Part shown: positions 25,095-34,057 of the stretch, piece after piece
Position numbering within the stretch: the first letter of the stretch is position 1
How the letters are laid out: every line of letters starts with the position of its first letter
NCBI GenBank assembly: GCA_017302295.1
Contig: JAFLDS010000016.1
Location: forward strand, 21,486-85,485
Reading direction: 5' to 3'
Origin: Thauera sp.
GTDB lineage: Bacteria; Pseudomonadota; Gammaproteobacteria; Burkholderiales; Rhodocyclaceae
Length of the DNA: 64,000 nt
Made by a program: the position numbers and the translations under genes
The notes under the pieces: generated by a model
Told to the model about the DNA's origin: nothing
Databases searched by the model: none
What the model saw: the letters and a program-made list of their open reading frames with translations, nothing else

Positions 25095-26570
25095 ATGCCC
25101 ATGATTGCCTTCGAGATCTTCCCGTGGAATGCGCATTTCGAGACGGGCATAGCGCTGATCGATCAGCAGCACCATACCTTGGTCGACCTGCTCAACCGGC
25201 TGGCCCGCCAGCTCGCGCACGACAGCGACGCGACTTCGCTGATGGCGCTGTTCGACGAGCTGACAAGCTACGCCGCGCGCCACTTCGAGTCGGAGGAGGC
25301 GATCTGGGCGCAGTACCTGCCGGGTGACGATTGGGAAAGCGAGCACAAGGACAGTCACCAGCAGTTTCTCGCTGAAGTGCTCAGGCTGCGCGAAGAGGGA
25401 AGCGGCAAGTCGATCGACGAGGTGGTGAAAGCTGTCGCCGCTTACCTGACGCGCTGGCTCACCTTCCACATCCTTTCCAGCGACATGCGCCTCGCAAGGG
25501 CCGTGCATGCCGTGCAGTCCGGGCTGTCGGTGGCGGATGCCAAGGCGCAGGCCGAGCGTGAGATGCGCAGCGCGATGGACGTGCTGATCGGCGCCATCCT
25601 GTCGATGTACGACAGGCTTTCGTCACGAACGCTCGAGCTGATTCAGGAGATCAACGAGCGCAAGCGCGTCGAGCAGCGGCTCCGGCTGGCGTCCACAATC
25701 GTGCAGAACACCATGGACGCCATCTGTATCACCGACGCGGGTGGCTGCATCATCGAAGCCAATCCCGCCTTCCTCGAGACCAACGGATGGTCGCTCGAAG
25801 GGCTGGCCGGGCGGTCGCTGCGCGAGCTGAAGTTCGGCGAGGTGGAGGCCGATCCCTGCGCCGAGTCGGCCCGCATCGGCCACTGGAGCGGCGACGTCAG
25901 GAGCCGCACGCGCAGCGGCAAGCGCTGCGCGGAATGGCTTACTTTGTCGGCAATCAGGGATGAACAGGGCGAGATCAGCAACTATGTGGCGGTCTTTTCC
26001 GACATCACGCAGCTTGTGAACCTGCACCAGAAGCTGAGCCGCATCGCGCACTACGATTCGCTGACGGAACTGCCGAATCGCGTGCTGCTGTTCGATCGCA
26101 TGCAGGCCGCTTTCGCGGCGGCGCAGCGTTCGCAGAGTCTGCTGGCAGTCTGCTATCTCGACCTCGACGGATTCAAGGCGGTCAACGACACCCTCGGCCA
26201 TTCCGCGGGCGATCAGTTGCTGCGCGAGGTGGCGCAGCGGCTGCACCACGTGCTGCGTGGCATCGACACGGTTGCGCGGCTCGGCGGCGACGAATTCGTC
26301 ATGCTCATGGGCAACCTTCATGGCATCGACGCCTGCAGGGAGTTGCTGCAGCGCGTGCTGGCGGCGGTCGATCAGCCGGTGTACACACAGGAGGGCGAGG
26401 CCCGGGTGTCGGCCAGCATCGGCGTGGCCTTTTACCCGCGCGACAGTCGCAGCGCCGACGAGTTGCTGGCGCTGGCTGACCGCGCCCTGTACCGGGCGAA
26501 GCGCTCGGGGCGGTCGTGTATCGTCTTCCATGACCCGCTCGCCGAGGCCAGCCCGCCGGATCAGAACTAA
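25095..26570 (+). CDS. Hemerythrin-PAS-GGDEF diguanylate cyclase
   Basis: Starting at the ATG at 25095 (or 25101), the 491-residue protein has an N-terminal bacteriohemerythrin domain with the full ligand set (IDQQHHTLVD, HFESEEAIW, EHKDSHQQF, FHILSSDMRLA), a linker, a PAS domain (residues about 200-310) and a C-terminal GGDEF domain with the catalytic motif GGDEF at 397-401. An inhibitory RxxD site is not obvious. Diiron hemerythrin domains sense oxygen or redox, so this links oxygen to cyclic di-GMP synthesis. It is functionally opposite to the HD-GYP protein at 9195. Confidence 0.9.
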   Translation: MPMIAFEIFPWNAHFETGIALIDQQHHTLVDLLNRLARQLAHDSDATSLMALFDELTSYAARHFESEEAIWAQYLPGDDWESEHKDSHQQFLAEVLRLREEGSGKSIDEVVKAVAAYLTRWLTFHILSSDMRLARAVHAVQSGLSVADAKAQAEREMRSAMDVLIGAILSMYDRLSSRTLELIQEINERKRVEQRLRLASTIVQNTMDAICITDAGGCIIEANPAFLETNGWSLEGLAGRSLRELKFGEVEADPCAESARIGHWSGDVRSRTRSGKRCAEWLTLSAIRDEQGEISNYVAVFSDITQLVNLHQKLSRIAHYDSLTELPNRVLLFDRMQAAFAAAQRSQSLLAVCYLDLDGFKAVNDTLGHSAGDQLLREVAQRLHHVLRGIDTVARLGGDEFVMLMGNLHGIDACRELLQRVLAAVDQPVYTQEGEARVSASIGVAFYPRDSRSADELLALADRALYRAKRSGRSCIVFHDPLAEASPPDQN

Positions 26571-26628
26571 ATCCGGCGCCTTCGATCGAACGCCGGGTCC
26601 GGACATACTAGTTCTCAAGGAGTGGGGA

Positions 26629-27219
26629 TTGAAGCGCATCCAGCCAGGTCTGATCGGCACGTGCCTGTGCCTTTCCATGTTTGCCGGGGGGGCCGGCGCG
26701 GTGGAGCCGATGGCGCCGCTCGCCACCATCGAGACGCTCGATGTGCCGCGTTACATGGGCAAGTGGTACGAGGTGGCGAAATTTCCCAACTGGTTCCAGA
26801 AGACGTGTGTCGGCGAGACGAATGCGGAATACCGCCAGCTCGACGACGGCCGGGTGCAGGTGGCCAACCGCTGTCGGCTGGAGAGCGGCGAGATGAACGA
26901 GGCGCTGGGCGTGGCGCGCCAGGTCGGGCCGGCGAACTCGCCCCGGCTAGAGGTGCGCTTTGCGCCCGCGTGGCTGAGCTTCATCCCGGCGGTGTGGGGC
27001 GATTACTGGGTGATCGATCTCGATCCCGACTACAGCCTGGTGGCGGTCAGCGAGCCGCGGCGCGAATATCTGTGGGTGCTGTCGCGCACGCCCCGGGTCG
27101 ATCCGCAACGCTATGAGGCCCTGCGCGCGCGGCTCGCGGCGAAGGGCTTCGACCTGAGCCGGCTCGAGCTGACCTCGCAGGGCTCGGCGTCGCAAGGTCC
27201 GGCGGCTCAGGCCAACTGA
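26629..27219 (+). CDS. blc: Lipocalin (Blc family), TTG start
   Basis: AAGGAG at 26617-26622 places the start at TTG 26629, giving 196 residues with a signal peptide ending near AGGAGA. The lipocalin signature MGKWYEVAKFPNWFQ, then the WVIDLDPDYS and LWVLSRTP strands, identify bacterial lipocalin Blc. No lipobox cysteine is seen, so it is probably a soluble periplasmic protein rather than the lipoprotein form. Blc proteins bind lysophospholipids or fatty acids and serve in membrane stress. In other proteobacteria lipocalins are among light-induced genes, but no light-regulator operator is visible here. Confidence 0.88.
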   Translation: MKRIQPGLIGTCLCLSMFAGGAGAVEPMAPLATIETLDVPRYMGKWYEVAKFPNWFQKTCVGETNAEYRQLDDGRVQVANRCRLESGEMNEALGVARQVGPANSPRLEVRFAPAWLSFIPAVWGDYWVIDLDPDYSLVAVSEPRREYLWVLSRTPRVDPQRYEALRARLAAKGFDLSRLELTSQGSASQGPAAQAN

Positions 27220-27226
27220 GCGGCTG

Positions 27227-28693
27227 TTGAACCTGTTGCCCGACTTCCTCGCTGGCGGCATCGCCTTCGTCGATATCGAGACGACGGGCGGACCGGCCCA
27301 GCGCGAATCGATCACCGAGATCGGCATCGTCGAGGTCGACGAGGGTGGCGTGCGCGAGTGGTCGACGCTGGTGCGGCCGGCCATGCGCATCCCCGAGCAC
27401 ATCGAGCGCCTCACCGGCATCAGCAACGACATGGTGGCCGACGCACCGCCTTTCGAGGACATCGCCGACGAGGTGTTCGACCGGCTGCAAGGGCGGCTCT
27501 TCGTCGCTCACAACGCGCGCTTCGACCACGGCTACCTGCGCGCGGCCTTCCGGCGCGCCGGCATGGACATCCGGCCGCGCGTGCTGTGCACGGTGAAGTT
27601 GTCGCGACGTCTGTTTCCCGACCACCGCCGGCACAGCCTCGACCACCTGATCGAGCGCCACGGCCTGGACGTAAGCGCGCGTCACCGCGCGCTGGGCGAC
27701 GCGCAGCTGCTGTGGCAGTTCTGGCAGCGGCTGCACGAGCGTTTTGCGCCCGGCACGATCGCCGACGCGGTGCGCGAACTCATTGGCCAGCCCAGCCTGC
27801 CGCCGCAGCTCGACCCCGAGGCGCTGGCGGACATGCCTGATGCGCCCGGCGTGTATCTGTTCTACGGCGATAACGAGCTGCCGCTCTACGTCGGCAAGAG
27901 CCTGCACCTGCGCACCCGCGTGCTGTCGCATTTTTCCGCCGACCACCGCAACGACCGCGAGCTGAGCCTGAGCCAGCAGGTGAAACGCGTCGACTGGATC
28001 GAGACCGCGGGCGAGCTGGGCGCGCTGCTGAAGGAGGCCGAGCTGGTCAAGCGCCTGCAGCCGACCCACAACCGCCTGCTGCGGCGCAACCGCGACCTGT
28101 GCGCGTGGCGGCTGCAGGCCGACATGATCGGCGACTGGCGGCTGGAGCTGGCGCATGCGGCCGAGCTCGACCTCGGCCGCCAGGACGATCTCTACGGCTT
28201 CTTCCGCAGCCGGCGCGAGGCCACGACCCGGCTGCGCGCGATCGCCGCCGAACACGCACTATGCCCGCCGCTGCTCGGGCTGGAGAAGCACGCGCCAGGG
28301 CAGCGCTGCTTTACCTACCAGCTGAAGAAGTGCCGCGGCGCCTGTCATGGCACCGAGTCGCGCCAGGCGCACGGCGTGCGCCTGGTCGAGGCGCTGCATG
28401 CGCTGAAGGTGAAGGTCTGGCCCCACGACGGGCCGATCGGCATCCGCGAGGGTGACACGCTGCACGTGGTCGACGCCTGGTGCTACCTCGGCGCGGCGCG
28501 CGACGACGAGGGCCTGGCCGAGCTGCTGCGCGCCGGCCGCCCCGCCTTCGATCTCGACATCTACAAGCTGCTCGTCAAGGCGCTGGCGCGCTCGCGTGCA
28601 GTGGTGCCGCTCGGCCGCCTGAAGGCGGCGTCCGCCGAGGTGCCGGATCCAGGGCGCGAAGATAACCAGGTCGATGCTGAAGTAGTTGACTGA
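27227..28693 (+). CDS. DnaQ-type exonuclease fused to UvrC-like GIY-YIG nuclease domain
   Basis: The 488-residue protein begins at a TTG at 27227, directly after the lipocalin stop, with no strong ribosome site. Residues about 12-175 form a DEDDh exonuclease (FVDIETTGG, then HNARFDHGYLRAAF and HRALGDAQLLW). Residues about 200-290 form a GIY-YIG domain (APGVYLFYGDNELPLYVGKS). The rest carries the UvrC/Cho-like cysteine pattern (CPPLLGLEKHAPGQRCFTYQLKKCRGACHGTE). This epsilon-UvrC architecture is widespread in proteobacteria and is thought to act in an alternative excision repair path. Confidence 0.85.
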   Translation: MNLLPDFLAGGIAFVDIETTGGPAQRESITEIGIVEVDEGGVREWSTLVRPAMRIPEHIERLTGISNDMVADAPPFEDIADEVFDRLQGRLFVAHNARFDHGYLRAAFRRAGMDIRPRVLCTVKLSRRLFPDHRRHSLDHLIERHGLDVSARHRALGDAQLLWQFWQRLHERFAPGTIADAVRELIGQPSLPPQLDPEALADMPDAPGVYLFYGDNELPLYVGKSLHLRTRVLSHFSADHRNDRELSLSQQVKRVDWIETAGELGALLKEAELVKRLQPTHNRLLRRNRDLCAWRLQADMIGDWRLELAHAAELDLGRQDDLYGFFRSRREATTRLRAIAAEHALCPPLLGLEKHAPGQRCFTYQLKKCRGACHGTESRQAHGVRLVEALHALKVKVWPHDGPIGIREGDTLHVVDAWCYLGAARDDEGLAELLRAGRPAFDLDIYKLLVKALARSRAVVPLGRLKAASAEVPDPGREDNQVDAEVVD

Positions 28694-28725
28694 ATCAGTG
28701 GGTTTATCTACATTTCGGTTGTCCC

Positions 28726-28843
28726 AAGGGGGAGTAGCTCTCCGCCGCGGTGTCGTCAATTCGGAACGGCTCGAAACCTGAGCCTTCCCGGCGCCCGGGC
28801 AGTCGTCGCCAGACGGCTGTGAGCAAGACCTTTGCCGCGATGG
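28726..28843 (+). promoter_or_regulatory. yybP-ykoY (manganese) riboswitch aptamer
   Basis: Two conserved loops of the yybP-ykoY aptamer are present in order: AAGGGGGAGTAGC near 28726-28738 and GAGCAAGACCTT near 28820-28833, with complementary AAGG and CCTT closing the base stem. Internal hairpins lie between them. The next gene is terC, the classic target in this class (E. coli alx). Such RNAs bind Mn2+ and turn on export genes. Exact ends are estimated. Confidence 0.82.
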
Positions 28844-28870
28844 CGGAGGTCCCCTTGTCGGAAGTACAGC

Positions 28871-28899
28871 GGCCCTTCGTCCTCGTTGGACAAAGGGCC
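28871..28899 (+). terminator. Hairpin of riboswitch expression platform
   Basis: GGCCCTT at 28871 and AAGGGCC ending at 28899 pair, extended inside by GTCC/GGAC around loop TCGTT, followed by GTTCCGTTTTC. It lies between the aptamer and the terC start and may act as a metal-controlled terminator or as an attenuating stem. The T run is interrupted, so strength is uncertain. Confidence 0.6.
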
Positions 28900-28986
28900 G
28901 TTCCGTTTTCTGCTGCCGGATTCGCTTCGTGGTCGCCGGCGGCAGCCAAGGGAACGGAAAACCGTACCGACAAGGAGCTTCAATTC

Positions 28987-29982
28987 ATGGAATCAATCGG
29001 CACCTGGTGGATGTGGGCGGGATTCTTCGCCATCGTCCTCGTCATGCTCGCCATCGACCTGTTCGTGGTCGGCGGCGGCAAGCAGCATCGCGTTTCGTTC
29101 AAGGAGGCGGCCACCTGGTCGGGCGTCTGGGTCGCGGTGTCCATGCTCTTCGCCGGCGCGCTGTGGTGGTACCTCGACGGCGCGATGGGGCGCGAGCTGG
29201 CCAACCAGAAGGCGCTGGAGTTCGTCACCGGCTACCTGATCGAGAAATCGCTCGCGGTCGACAACGTCTTCGTGTGGCTGATGTTGTTCAGCTTCTTCGC
29301 CATCCCGCTGGAGCTGCAGAAGCGCGTGCTGGTGTTCGGCGTGCTGGGCGCGATCGTGCTGCGCACCATCATGATCTTCGCCGGCGTGTGGCTCATCGCG
29401 CAGTTCCACTGGCTGCTGTACGTGTTCGGCGCCTTCCTGCTGATCACCGGCATCAAGATGTGGTGGTTCGCCGAGCAGGAGCCCGATTTGGCGAAGAACC
29501 CCCTCATCAAGTGGATCCGCCGCCACATGAAGGTCACCGACGAGCTGCACGGCGAGCGCTTCTTCGTCATGAAGCAGGAGGGCGGCAAGTGGGTGCGCTA
29601 TGTCACGCCGCTGTTCCTGGTGCTGGTGCTGGTGGAGTTCAGCGACGTGATCTTCGCGGTGGATTCGATCCCGGCCATCTTCGCCATCACCACCGACCCC
29701 TTCATCGTGCTCACCTCGAACGTGTTCGCGATCCTGGGCCTGCGCGCGATGTACTTCCTGCTCGCCGGCATGGCCGACCGCTTCTCGCTGCTGAAATATG
29801 GCCTGGCGCTGGTGCTGGTGTTCATTGGCGCCAAGATGCTGCTGATCGATCTCTACAAGATCCCGGTCGGCGTCTCGCTCGGTGTGGTGGCGGCGATCAT
29901 CGGCACCTCGGTCGTGCTGTCCCTGCGTCGCACTGCCCGCGAGCAAGCGTCAGGCAAGCCGGTCGAGGACAGCGCCGGCTGA
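28987..29982 (+). CDS. TerC/Alx-family membrane protein, probable Mn2+ exporter
   Basis: Start at ATG 28987 after AAGGAG; 331 residues with about nine membrane helices. Family hallmarks include acidic residues inside helices: [19 protein letters not shown] and [19 protein letters not shown]. These are likely metal-coordinating. Members (Alx, TerC) export manganese and protect metalloproteins at the membrane. Regulation by the upstream manganese riboswitch is expected. The next gene, 27 bp downstream, is ftsH, which makes a membrane quality-control link plausible. Confidence 0.92.
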   Translation: MESIGTWWMWAGFFAIVLVMLAIDLFVVGGGKQHRVSFKEAATWSGVWVAVSMLFAGALWWYLDGAMGRELANQKALEFVTGYLIEKSLAVDNVFVWLMLFSFFAIPLELQKRVLVFGVLGAIVLRTIMIFAGVWLIAQFHWLLYVFGAFLLITGIKMWWFAEQEPDLAKNPLIKWIRRHMKVTDELHGERFFVMKQEGGKWVRYVTPLFLVLVLVEFSDVIFAVDSIPAIFAITTDPFIVLTSNVFAILGLRAMYFLLAGMADRFSLLKYGLALVLVFIGAKMLLIDLYKIPVGVSLGVVAAIIGTSVVLSLRRTAREQASGKPVEDSAG

Positions 29983-30009
29983 CGACCGGCGCCTGACAGG
30001 AGACGAATC

Positions 30010-31845
30010 ATGGAAAAGAAGACGCAGTTTTCCGTCTGGTACTTCGCCTTCGCGCTGCTGGCGATGGTGTTCCTGAACGACCTGTGGCAGGGCGCGCGCA
30101 CCACCGCGCCCATCCCCTACAGCGAGTTCCAGACCCTGGTGGAGGAGGGCAAGGTCGCCGACATCGCCATCGCCGACAACCAGATCCACGGCACCTTCAA
30201 GACACCGGTGGACGGCAAGACGCGCTTCGTCACGACGCGGGTCGACCCGGCGCTGGCGAAGGATCTGGCGCAGTACGACGTGAAGTTCACCGGCGTCGTG
30301 CCCAACACCTTCCTCACCGACCTGCTCGGGTGGGTGCTGCCGGCGGTGATCTTCGTCGGCATCTGGATCTTCGCCATGCGCAAGTTCGCCGGCAAGATGG
30401 GTGGCGGTGGCTTCATGAACATCGGCAAGAGCAAGGCCAAGGTCTACGTCGAGACCGACACCAAGGTGAATTTCGCCGACGTGGCCGGGGTCGACGAGGC
30501 CAAGGACGAACTCAAGGAGATCGTCGGTTTCCTGAAGGACCCGCAGCGCTTCGGCCGCCTCGGCGGACGCGCGCCCAAGGGCGTGCTGCTGGTCGGCCCG
30601 CCGGGAACCGGCAAGACGCTGCTGGCCAAGGCGGTAGCGGGCGAGGCCGGCGTGCCCTTCTTCTCGATCTCCGGCTCGGAGTTCGTCGAGATGTTCGTCG
30701 GTGTCGGCGCCGCGCGGGTGCGCGATCTGTTCGAGCAGGCGCGCGCCAAGGCGCCGGCCATCATCTTCATCGACGAGCTCGATGCGCTCGGCCGCGCGCG
30801 CGCCGCCGGCGGCATGATGGGCGGTCACGACGAGAAGGAGCAGACGCTGAACCAGCTGCTGGTCGAGCTCGACGGCTTCGACGGCGCCAAGGGCCTGGTG
30901 CTGCTCGGTGCAACCAACCGCCCCGAGGTGCTGGACCCGGCCTTGCTGCGCGCCGGCCGCTTCGATCGTCAGGTGGTGGTCGACCGTCCGGACAAGCTCG
31001 GGCGCATCGCCATCCTCGACGTGCATATGCAGAAAATCCGCCTCGCCGACGACGTGGATCGCGCCAAGGTGGCGGACCTGACGCCGGGCTTCACCGGCGC
31101 GGAGCTCGCCAACCTGTGCAACGAGGCGGCGCTGGCGGCGACGCGGCGCAACGCCGATGCGGTGACGCTGGCCGACTTCACCGTGGCCATCGAGCGCATC
31201 GTCGCCGGCCTGGAGAAGCGCAACCGCGTGCTGTCGCCGCTCGAGCGCGAGACGGTGGCGCACCACGAGATGGGCCACGCCATCGCCGCCATGGCGCTGC
31301 CGGGTGCCGACCCGGTGCACAAGGTGTCGATCATTCCGCGCGGGGTGGGCGCGCTGGGCTACACCATCCAGCGCCCGACCGAGGAGCGCTACCTGATGAC
31401 GCGCGCCGAACTCGAGCGCCGCATGATGGTGCTGCTGGGCGGCCGCGCCGCGGAGGAGATCATCTACGGCCACTTCTCCACCGGCGCCGCCGACGACCTG
31501 CAGCGCGTGTCGCAGATCGCGCGCGCCATCGTCACCCGCTACGGCATGGACGACGACCTCGGCCACGTGGTGTACGAGAAGGAGCAGAGCAACTTCCTCG
31601 GCCAGGCGGCGCCGCAGTTCGACAAGGGCTACAGCGAGGCCACCGCGCGCGAGATCGACCTGGCGGTGCGCGCCATCGTGCAGGACGCCTACCGCCGCAC
31701 GCTCGCCTTGTTGCGCGCACGGGAGACGCTGCTGCGTGAATCGGCCGCCGAGCTTCTTGAACGCGAGACGCTGGGCGAAGCCGAACTCGAGCGCATCCGC
31801 AGCGTCGCGGCCAAAGCCGGCCAGCCCGCGCAGCTGGCCGCTTGA
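30010..31845 (+). CDS. ftsH: ATP-dependent zinc metalloprotease FtsH
   Basis: The 611-residue protein has two membrane helices (near residues 11-25 and 105-125), an AAA+ module with Walker A GPPGTGKT at 196-203, Walker [12 protein letters not shown], second region of homology ([20 protein letters not shown]), and a protease domain with HEMGH at 419-423. It degrades misfolded or regulated membrane and cytosolic proteins. RNA polymerase reading through from terC would place it under the Mn2+ riboswitch. A housekeeping ftsH elsewhere in the genome is likely, so this may be a stress copy. Confidence 0.92.
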   Translation: MEKKTQFSVWYFAFALLAMVFLNDLWQGARTTAPIPYSEFQTLVEEGKVADIAIADNQIHGTFKTPVDGKTRFVTTRVDPALAKDLAQYDVKFTGVVPNTFLTDLLGWVLPAVIFVGIWIFAMRKFAGKMGGGGFMNIGKSKAKVYVETDTKVNFADVAGVDEAKDELKEIVGFLKDPQRFGRLGGRAPKGVLLVGPPGTGKTLLAKAVAGEAGVPFFSISGSEFVEMFVGVGAARVRDLFEQARAKAPAIIFIDELDALGRARAAGGMMGGHDEKEQTLNQLLVELDGFDGAKGLVLLGATNRPEVLDPALLRAGRFDRQVVVDRPDKLGRIAILDVHMQKIRLADDVDRAKVADLTPGFTGAELANLCNEAALAATRRNADAVTLADFTVAIERIVAGLEKRNRVLSPLERETVAHHEMGHAIAAMALPGADPVHKVSIIPRGVGALGYTIQRPTEERYLMTRAELERRMMVLLGGRAAEEIIYGHFSTGAADDLQRVSQIARAIVTRYGMDDDLGHVVYEKEQSNFLGQAAPQFDKGYSEATAREIDLAVRAIVQDAYRRTLALLRARETLLRESAAELLERETLGEAELERIRSVAAKAGQPAQLAA

Positions 31846-31847
31846 GA

Positions 31848-32759
31848 TCAGGCGGCGAGGTTGCTCCGCGTTCGCGCGCTGGCCGCAACGATGGCGGCCA
31901 GCGCGGGGTGCGGGATGCGCCGCTGAGCAGAGATCGCGTGCCAGCCCTGGCGCACGCCGGCCACCGTTCCGACCGGTTGGGCGTCGTACTGGTCCGCGAT
32001 CTCGTCGCGCATGTTCGCGGGGGCTGGAAACAGGCCCAGGCCGGCGCGCGCGAAGGTCTTCATCAAGGCGCTGTCGGAAAACTCCCCCACCACCACCGGC
32101 TGCAGGTTGCGCGCCTCGAGCCACGCATCGAGCGTGTTGCGCAAAGGGTTGCCGCGCGCAGGCAGCAGGATGGGCGCCCCTGTGAGCTGCGCCGGGAAGT
32201 CGTCGGCGTAGCGCTCGCGGAGCGGCGACGTTGCAAACAGGTCGATCTCCGCTTCACCCAGCAATTCGGACTGAAGCCTGAGGTTGGCACGTTGCGGCGC
32301 CGGCTGGTCGGCGAGCATCAGATCGAGGCGGTTCAGCGCCAGCTCGCCCAACAGGTACTCGAAATGCCCCTCGCTGCACTCCAGTCTGACCTCCAGGGGC
32401 GGGCGCAGCACGCCCTCCAGCAGCCGGAAGGCCACCACCTTGGGCACCGTATCGGTGAGCCCGACCGCCAGCCGCGGCCGTGGATTGCGGCTCTCGGCGA
32501 GCGCATGGCGCAACTTGTCGGCAAGCTGGAAGATCTGCTCCGCATGGCCCAGCACGATGCGGCCCGCGTCGGTCAGCCCCAGGGAGCGGCCCTGCGGCGC
32601 AAACAAGGTCCGTCCGAGCTGACTCTCGAGCAGGCTCAACTGCGTGCTGATGGTCTGCACCGACAGGTTCAGGCGCGCGGCGGCGCGGGTGATGCTGCCT
32701 TCCTTCGCCACCGCCCAGAAGTAGAGCAGGTGGCGGAAGTTGAGATCGTTCGGGGTCAT
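31848..32759 (-). CDS. nhaR: LysR-family regulator, NhaR-like
   Basis: From ATG 32759 (MTPNDLNFRHLLYF) the protein is 303 residues. The N-terminal winged helix (HLLYFWAVAKEGSITRAAARLNLSVQTISTQ) closely follows the NhaR pattern. NhaR proteins activate sodium/proton antiporter genes in response to Na+. The next block in the window is a multisubunit Mrp Na+/H+ antiporter operon, which fits functionally. It converges on ftsH with only two bases between stops. Confidence 0.85.
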   Translation of the reverse strand: MTPNDLNFRHLLYFWAVAKEGSITRAAARLNLSVQTISTQLSLLESQLGRTLFAPQGRSLGLTDAGRIVLGHAEQIFQLADKLRHALAESRNPRPRLAVGLTDTVPKVVAFRLLEGVLRPPLEVRLECSEGHFEYLLGELALNRLDLMLADQPAPQRANLRLQSELLGEAEIDLFATSPLRERYADDFPAQLTGAPILLPARGNPLRNTLDAWLEARNLQPVVVGEFSDSALMKTFARAGLGLFPAPANMRDEIADQYDAQPVGTVAGVRQGWHAISAQRRIPHPALAAIVAASARTRSNLAA

Positions 32760-32886
32760 CGGACTCTTCCAAAAAATGGGAAACGGTTGTCCAGATTCTT
32801 CGCTTCCTTGGAAAACCGGCAAACCTTAACGTTCCTCCTGCCGAGCGGGTGTTCTCCCGCGCCGGCGATGCCGACAGGAGACGGAA

Positions 32887-33108
32887 ATGATCACGCTGGA
32901 AGACTGCACCGCGTTCTGCGACGCCTCTGAACTCGATGTCGCGCGGATTGCGCGCGAGCGGCAGCTGACGATGGCGGCCGCCATTGCCTGCGCCCACGCG
33001 CACCACCTCGCGCGCGCCGAGCGCAAGCGCAAGTCAGCCCACCGCGAGCCGCGGGTGCATGAAACCACCGGCGGCAAGCGCGTCGAGACAGCGCCGCTGC
33101 AGGCCTGA
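32887..33108 (+). CDS. Small conserved-looking protein of unknown function
   Basis: 73 residues, start at ATG with AGGAGACGGAA in front, a very good ribosome site. The sequence (LEDCTAFCDASELDVARIARE, then MAAAIACAHAHHLARAERKRK) predicts two to three helices and a basic, His-rich tail, with no signal or membrane segment. I do not recognise a family. It is divergent from nhaR and convergent with mrpG. Confidence 0.6.
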   Translation: MITLEDCTAFCDASELDVARIARERQLTMAAAIACAHAHHLARAERKRKSAHREPRVHETTGGKRVETAPLQA

Positions 33109-33159
33109 GGCATCACCTCCCCGGCGGCGGGTGCCGGCGTTCGGCATCCGCTGCCGCCA

Positions 33160-33450
33160 TCACTCCCGCCCGTCCGGGCACATTTCCTCGACGCCGGCGC
33201 GCGCAAGCGCATGCGAGGCGAGCGGCAGCGTGACCAGCAGCACCAGCGCCAGCACGAGCAGCCGCCAGGTCCAGGCGCCATCCCAGGCCAGCACGCCGAT
33301 CCCGATCGCGAAGCTCAGCACCGCAAGGGTGACCGCCTTGGTGCCGGCGTGCTGGCGCGACAACGCGTCGGGCAGGCGGACGAGGCCGACCGCGGCGACG
33401 AGCAGGATGGTGGCGCCCAGTGCGCAAAGGAACCAGCCGATCGCGCTCAT
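33160..33450 (-). CDS. mrpG: Mrp/Mnh Na+/H+ antiporter subunit G
   Basis: 96 residues beginning MSAIGWFLCALGATILLV, with three membrane helices and the PhaG/MnhG pattern VGLVRLPDALSRQHAGTKA. MrpG is a small required subunit of the Mrp complex. The ATG at 33450 overlaps the end of mrpF by four bases. Last gene of the operon. Confidence 0.9.
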   Translation of the reverse strand: MSAIGWFLCALGATILLVAAVGLVRLPDALSRQHAGTKAVTLAVLSFAIGIGVLAWDGAWTWRLLVLALVLLVTLPLASHALARAGVEEMCPDGRE

Positions 33451-33731
33451 GCAGACCTCCGCGAGGAATTCAGCTGGCCGTGGCGGATCGTGCGCGCCCA
33501 CGCCAGCGTGGCGACGAAGCCGACCAGCGCCAGGCCGATCGCGACGTCGAGGAACACGGTGCGCCCGCTGGCCCACGCAGCGCACAGGCTGAGGACGATC
33601 GCGGCGGCGAACAGCACGTCCAGCCCCACGACGCGGTCGGTCTGCGTCGGCCCGGCCAGCAGCCGGTAAGTGCCCATCAAGGCGCTGGCGCCGGCCATCA
33701 CCACGAACAGCATGATCAGGGTCATTTCCAT
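33447..33731 (-). CDS. mrpF: Mrp/Mnh Na+/H+ antiporter subunit F
   Basis: 94 residues, three membrane helices, with the conserved MrpF segment YRLLAGPTQTDRVVGLDVL. The stop overlaps mrpG; the start overlaps the end of mrpE. MrpF proteins sit in the membrane arm of the antiporter and some are linked to bile acid or sodium efflux. Confidence 0.9.
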   Translation of the reverse strand: MEMTLIMLFVVMAGASALMGTYRLLAGPTQTDRVVGLDVLFAAAIVLSLCAAWASGRTVFLDVAIGLALVGFVATLAWARTIRHGQLNSSRRSA

Positions 33732-34057
33732 CCTCCCGCGATGATGCGCACCGGTTCGATGAGGTCGCGGCGGATGGCCGCCTGGGTGGCCTCCGCCGCG
33801 TCGAGATCGAGCAGGTGCAACAGGTACTCCCGGCGCAGGGGATCGATATCTACCGTGCTGGTGCCCGGTGTCAGCGTGATCAGCGCACCCACCGCCAGCG
33901 CCGCGCCTTCGGGCAGGTCGCCGTAGGGCATGCGCACGAGGCCGGGACGCAGCGTCCGGCTGCCGCGAAGGATCAGCGCGGTGGTGGTGGCACCCGACAT
34001 GACCAGATCCTTGGCGAAGTGCAGCACCAGCCGCAGCAGTGCGCCCAGTCGATTCAT
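33722..34057 (-). CDS. mrpE: Mrp/Mnh Na+/H+ antiporter subunit E
   Basis: 111 residues from ATG 34057, overlapping the mrpD stop. It has an N-terminal membrane helix (LRLVLHFAKDLVMSG) followed by a cytosolic domain with the MrpE motif GALITLTPGTSTVDID. This is shorter than the usual 160-residue MrpE because only one membrane helix precedes the conserved domain, as in several proteobacterial forms. Confidence 0.88.
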   Translation of the reverse strand: MNRLGALLRLVLHFAKDLVMSGATTTALILRGSRTLRPGLVRMPYGDLPEGAALAVGALITLTPGTSTVDIDPLRREYLLHLLDLDAAEATQAAIRRDLIEPVRIIAGGWK

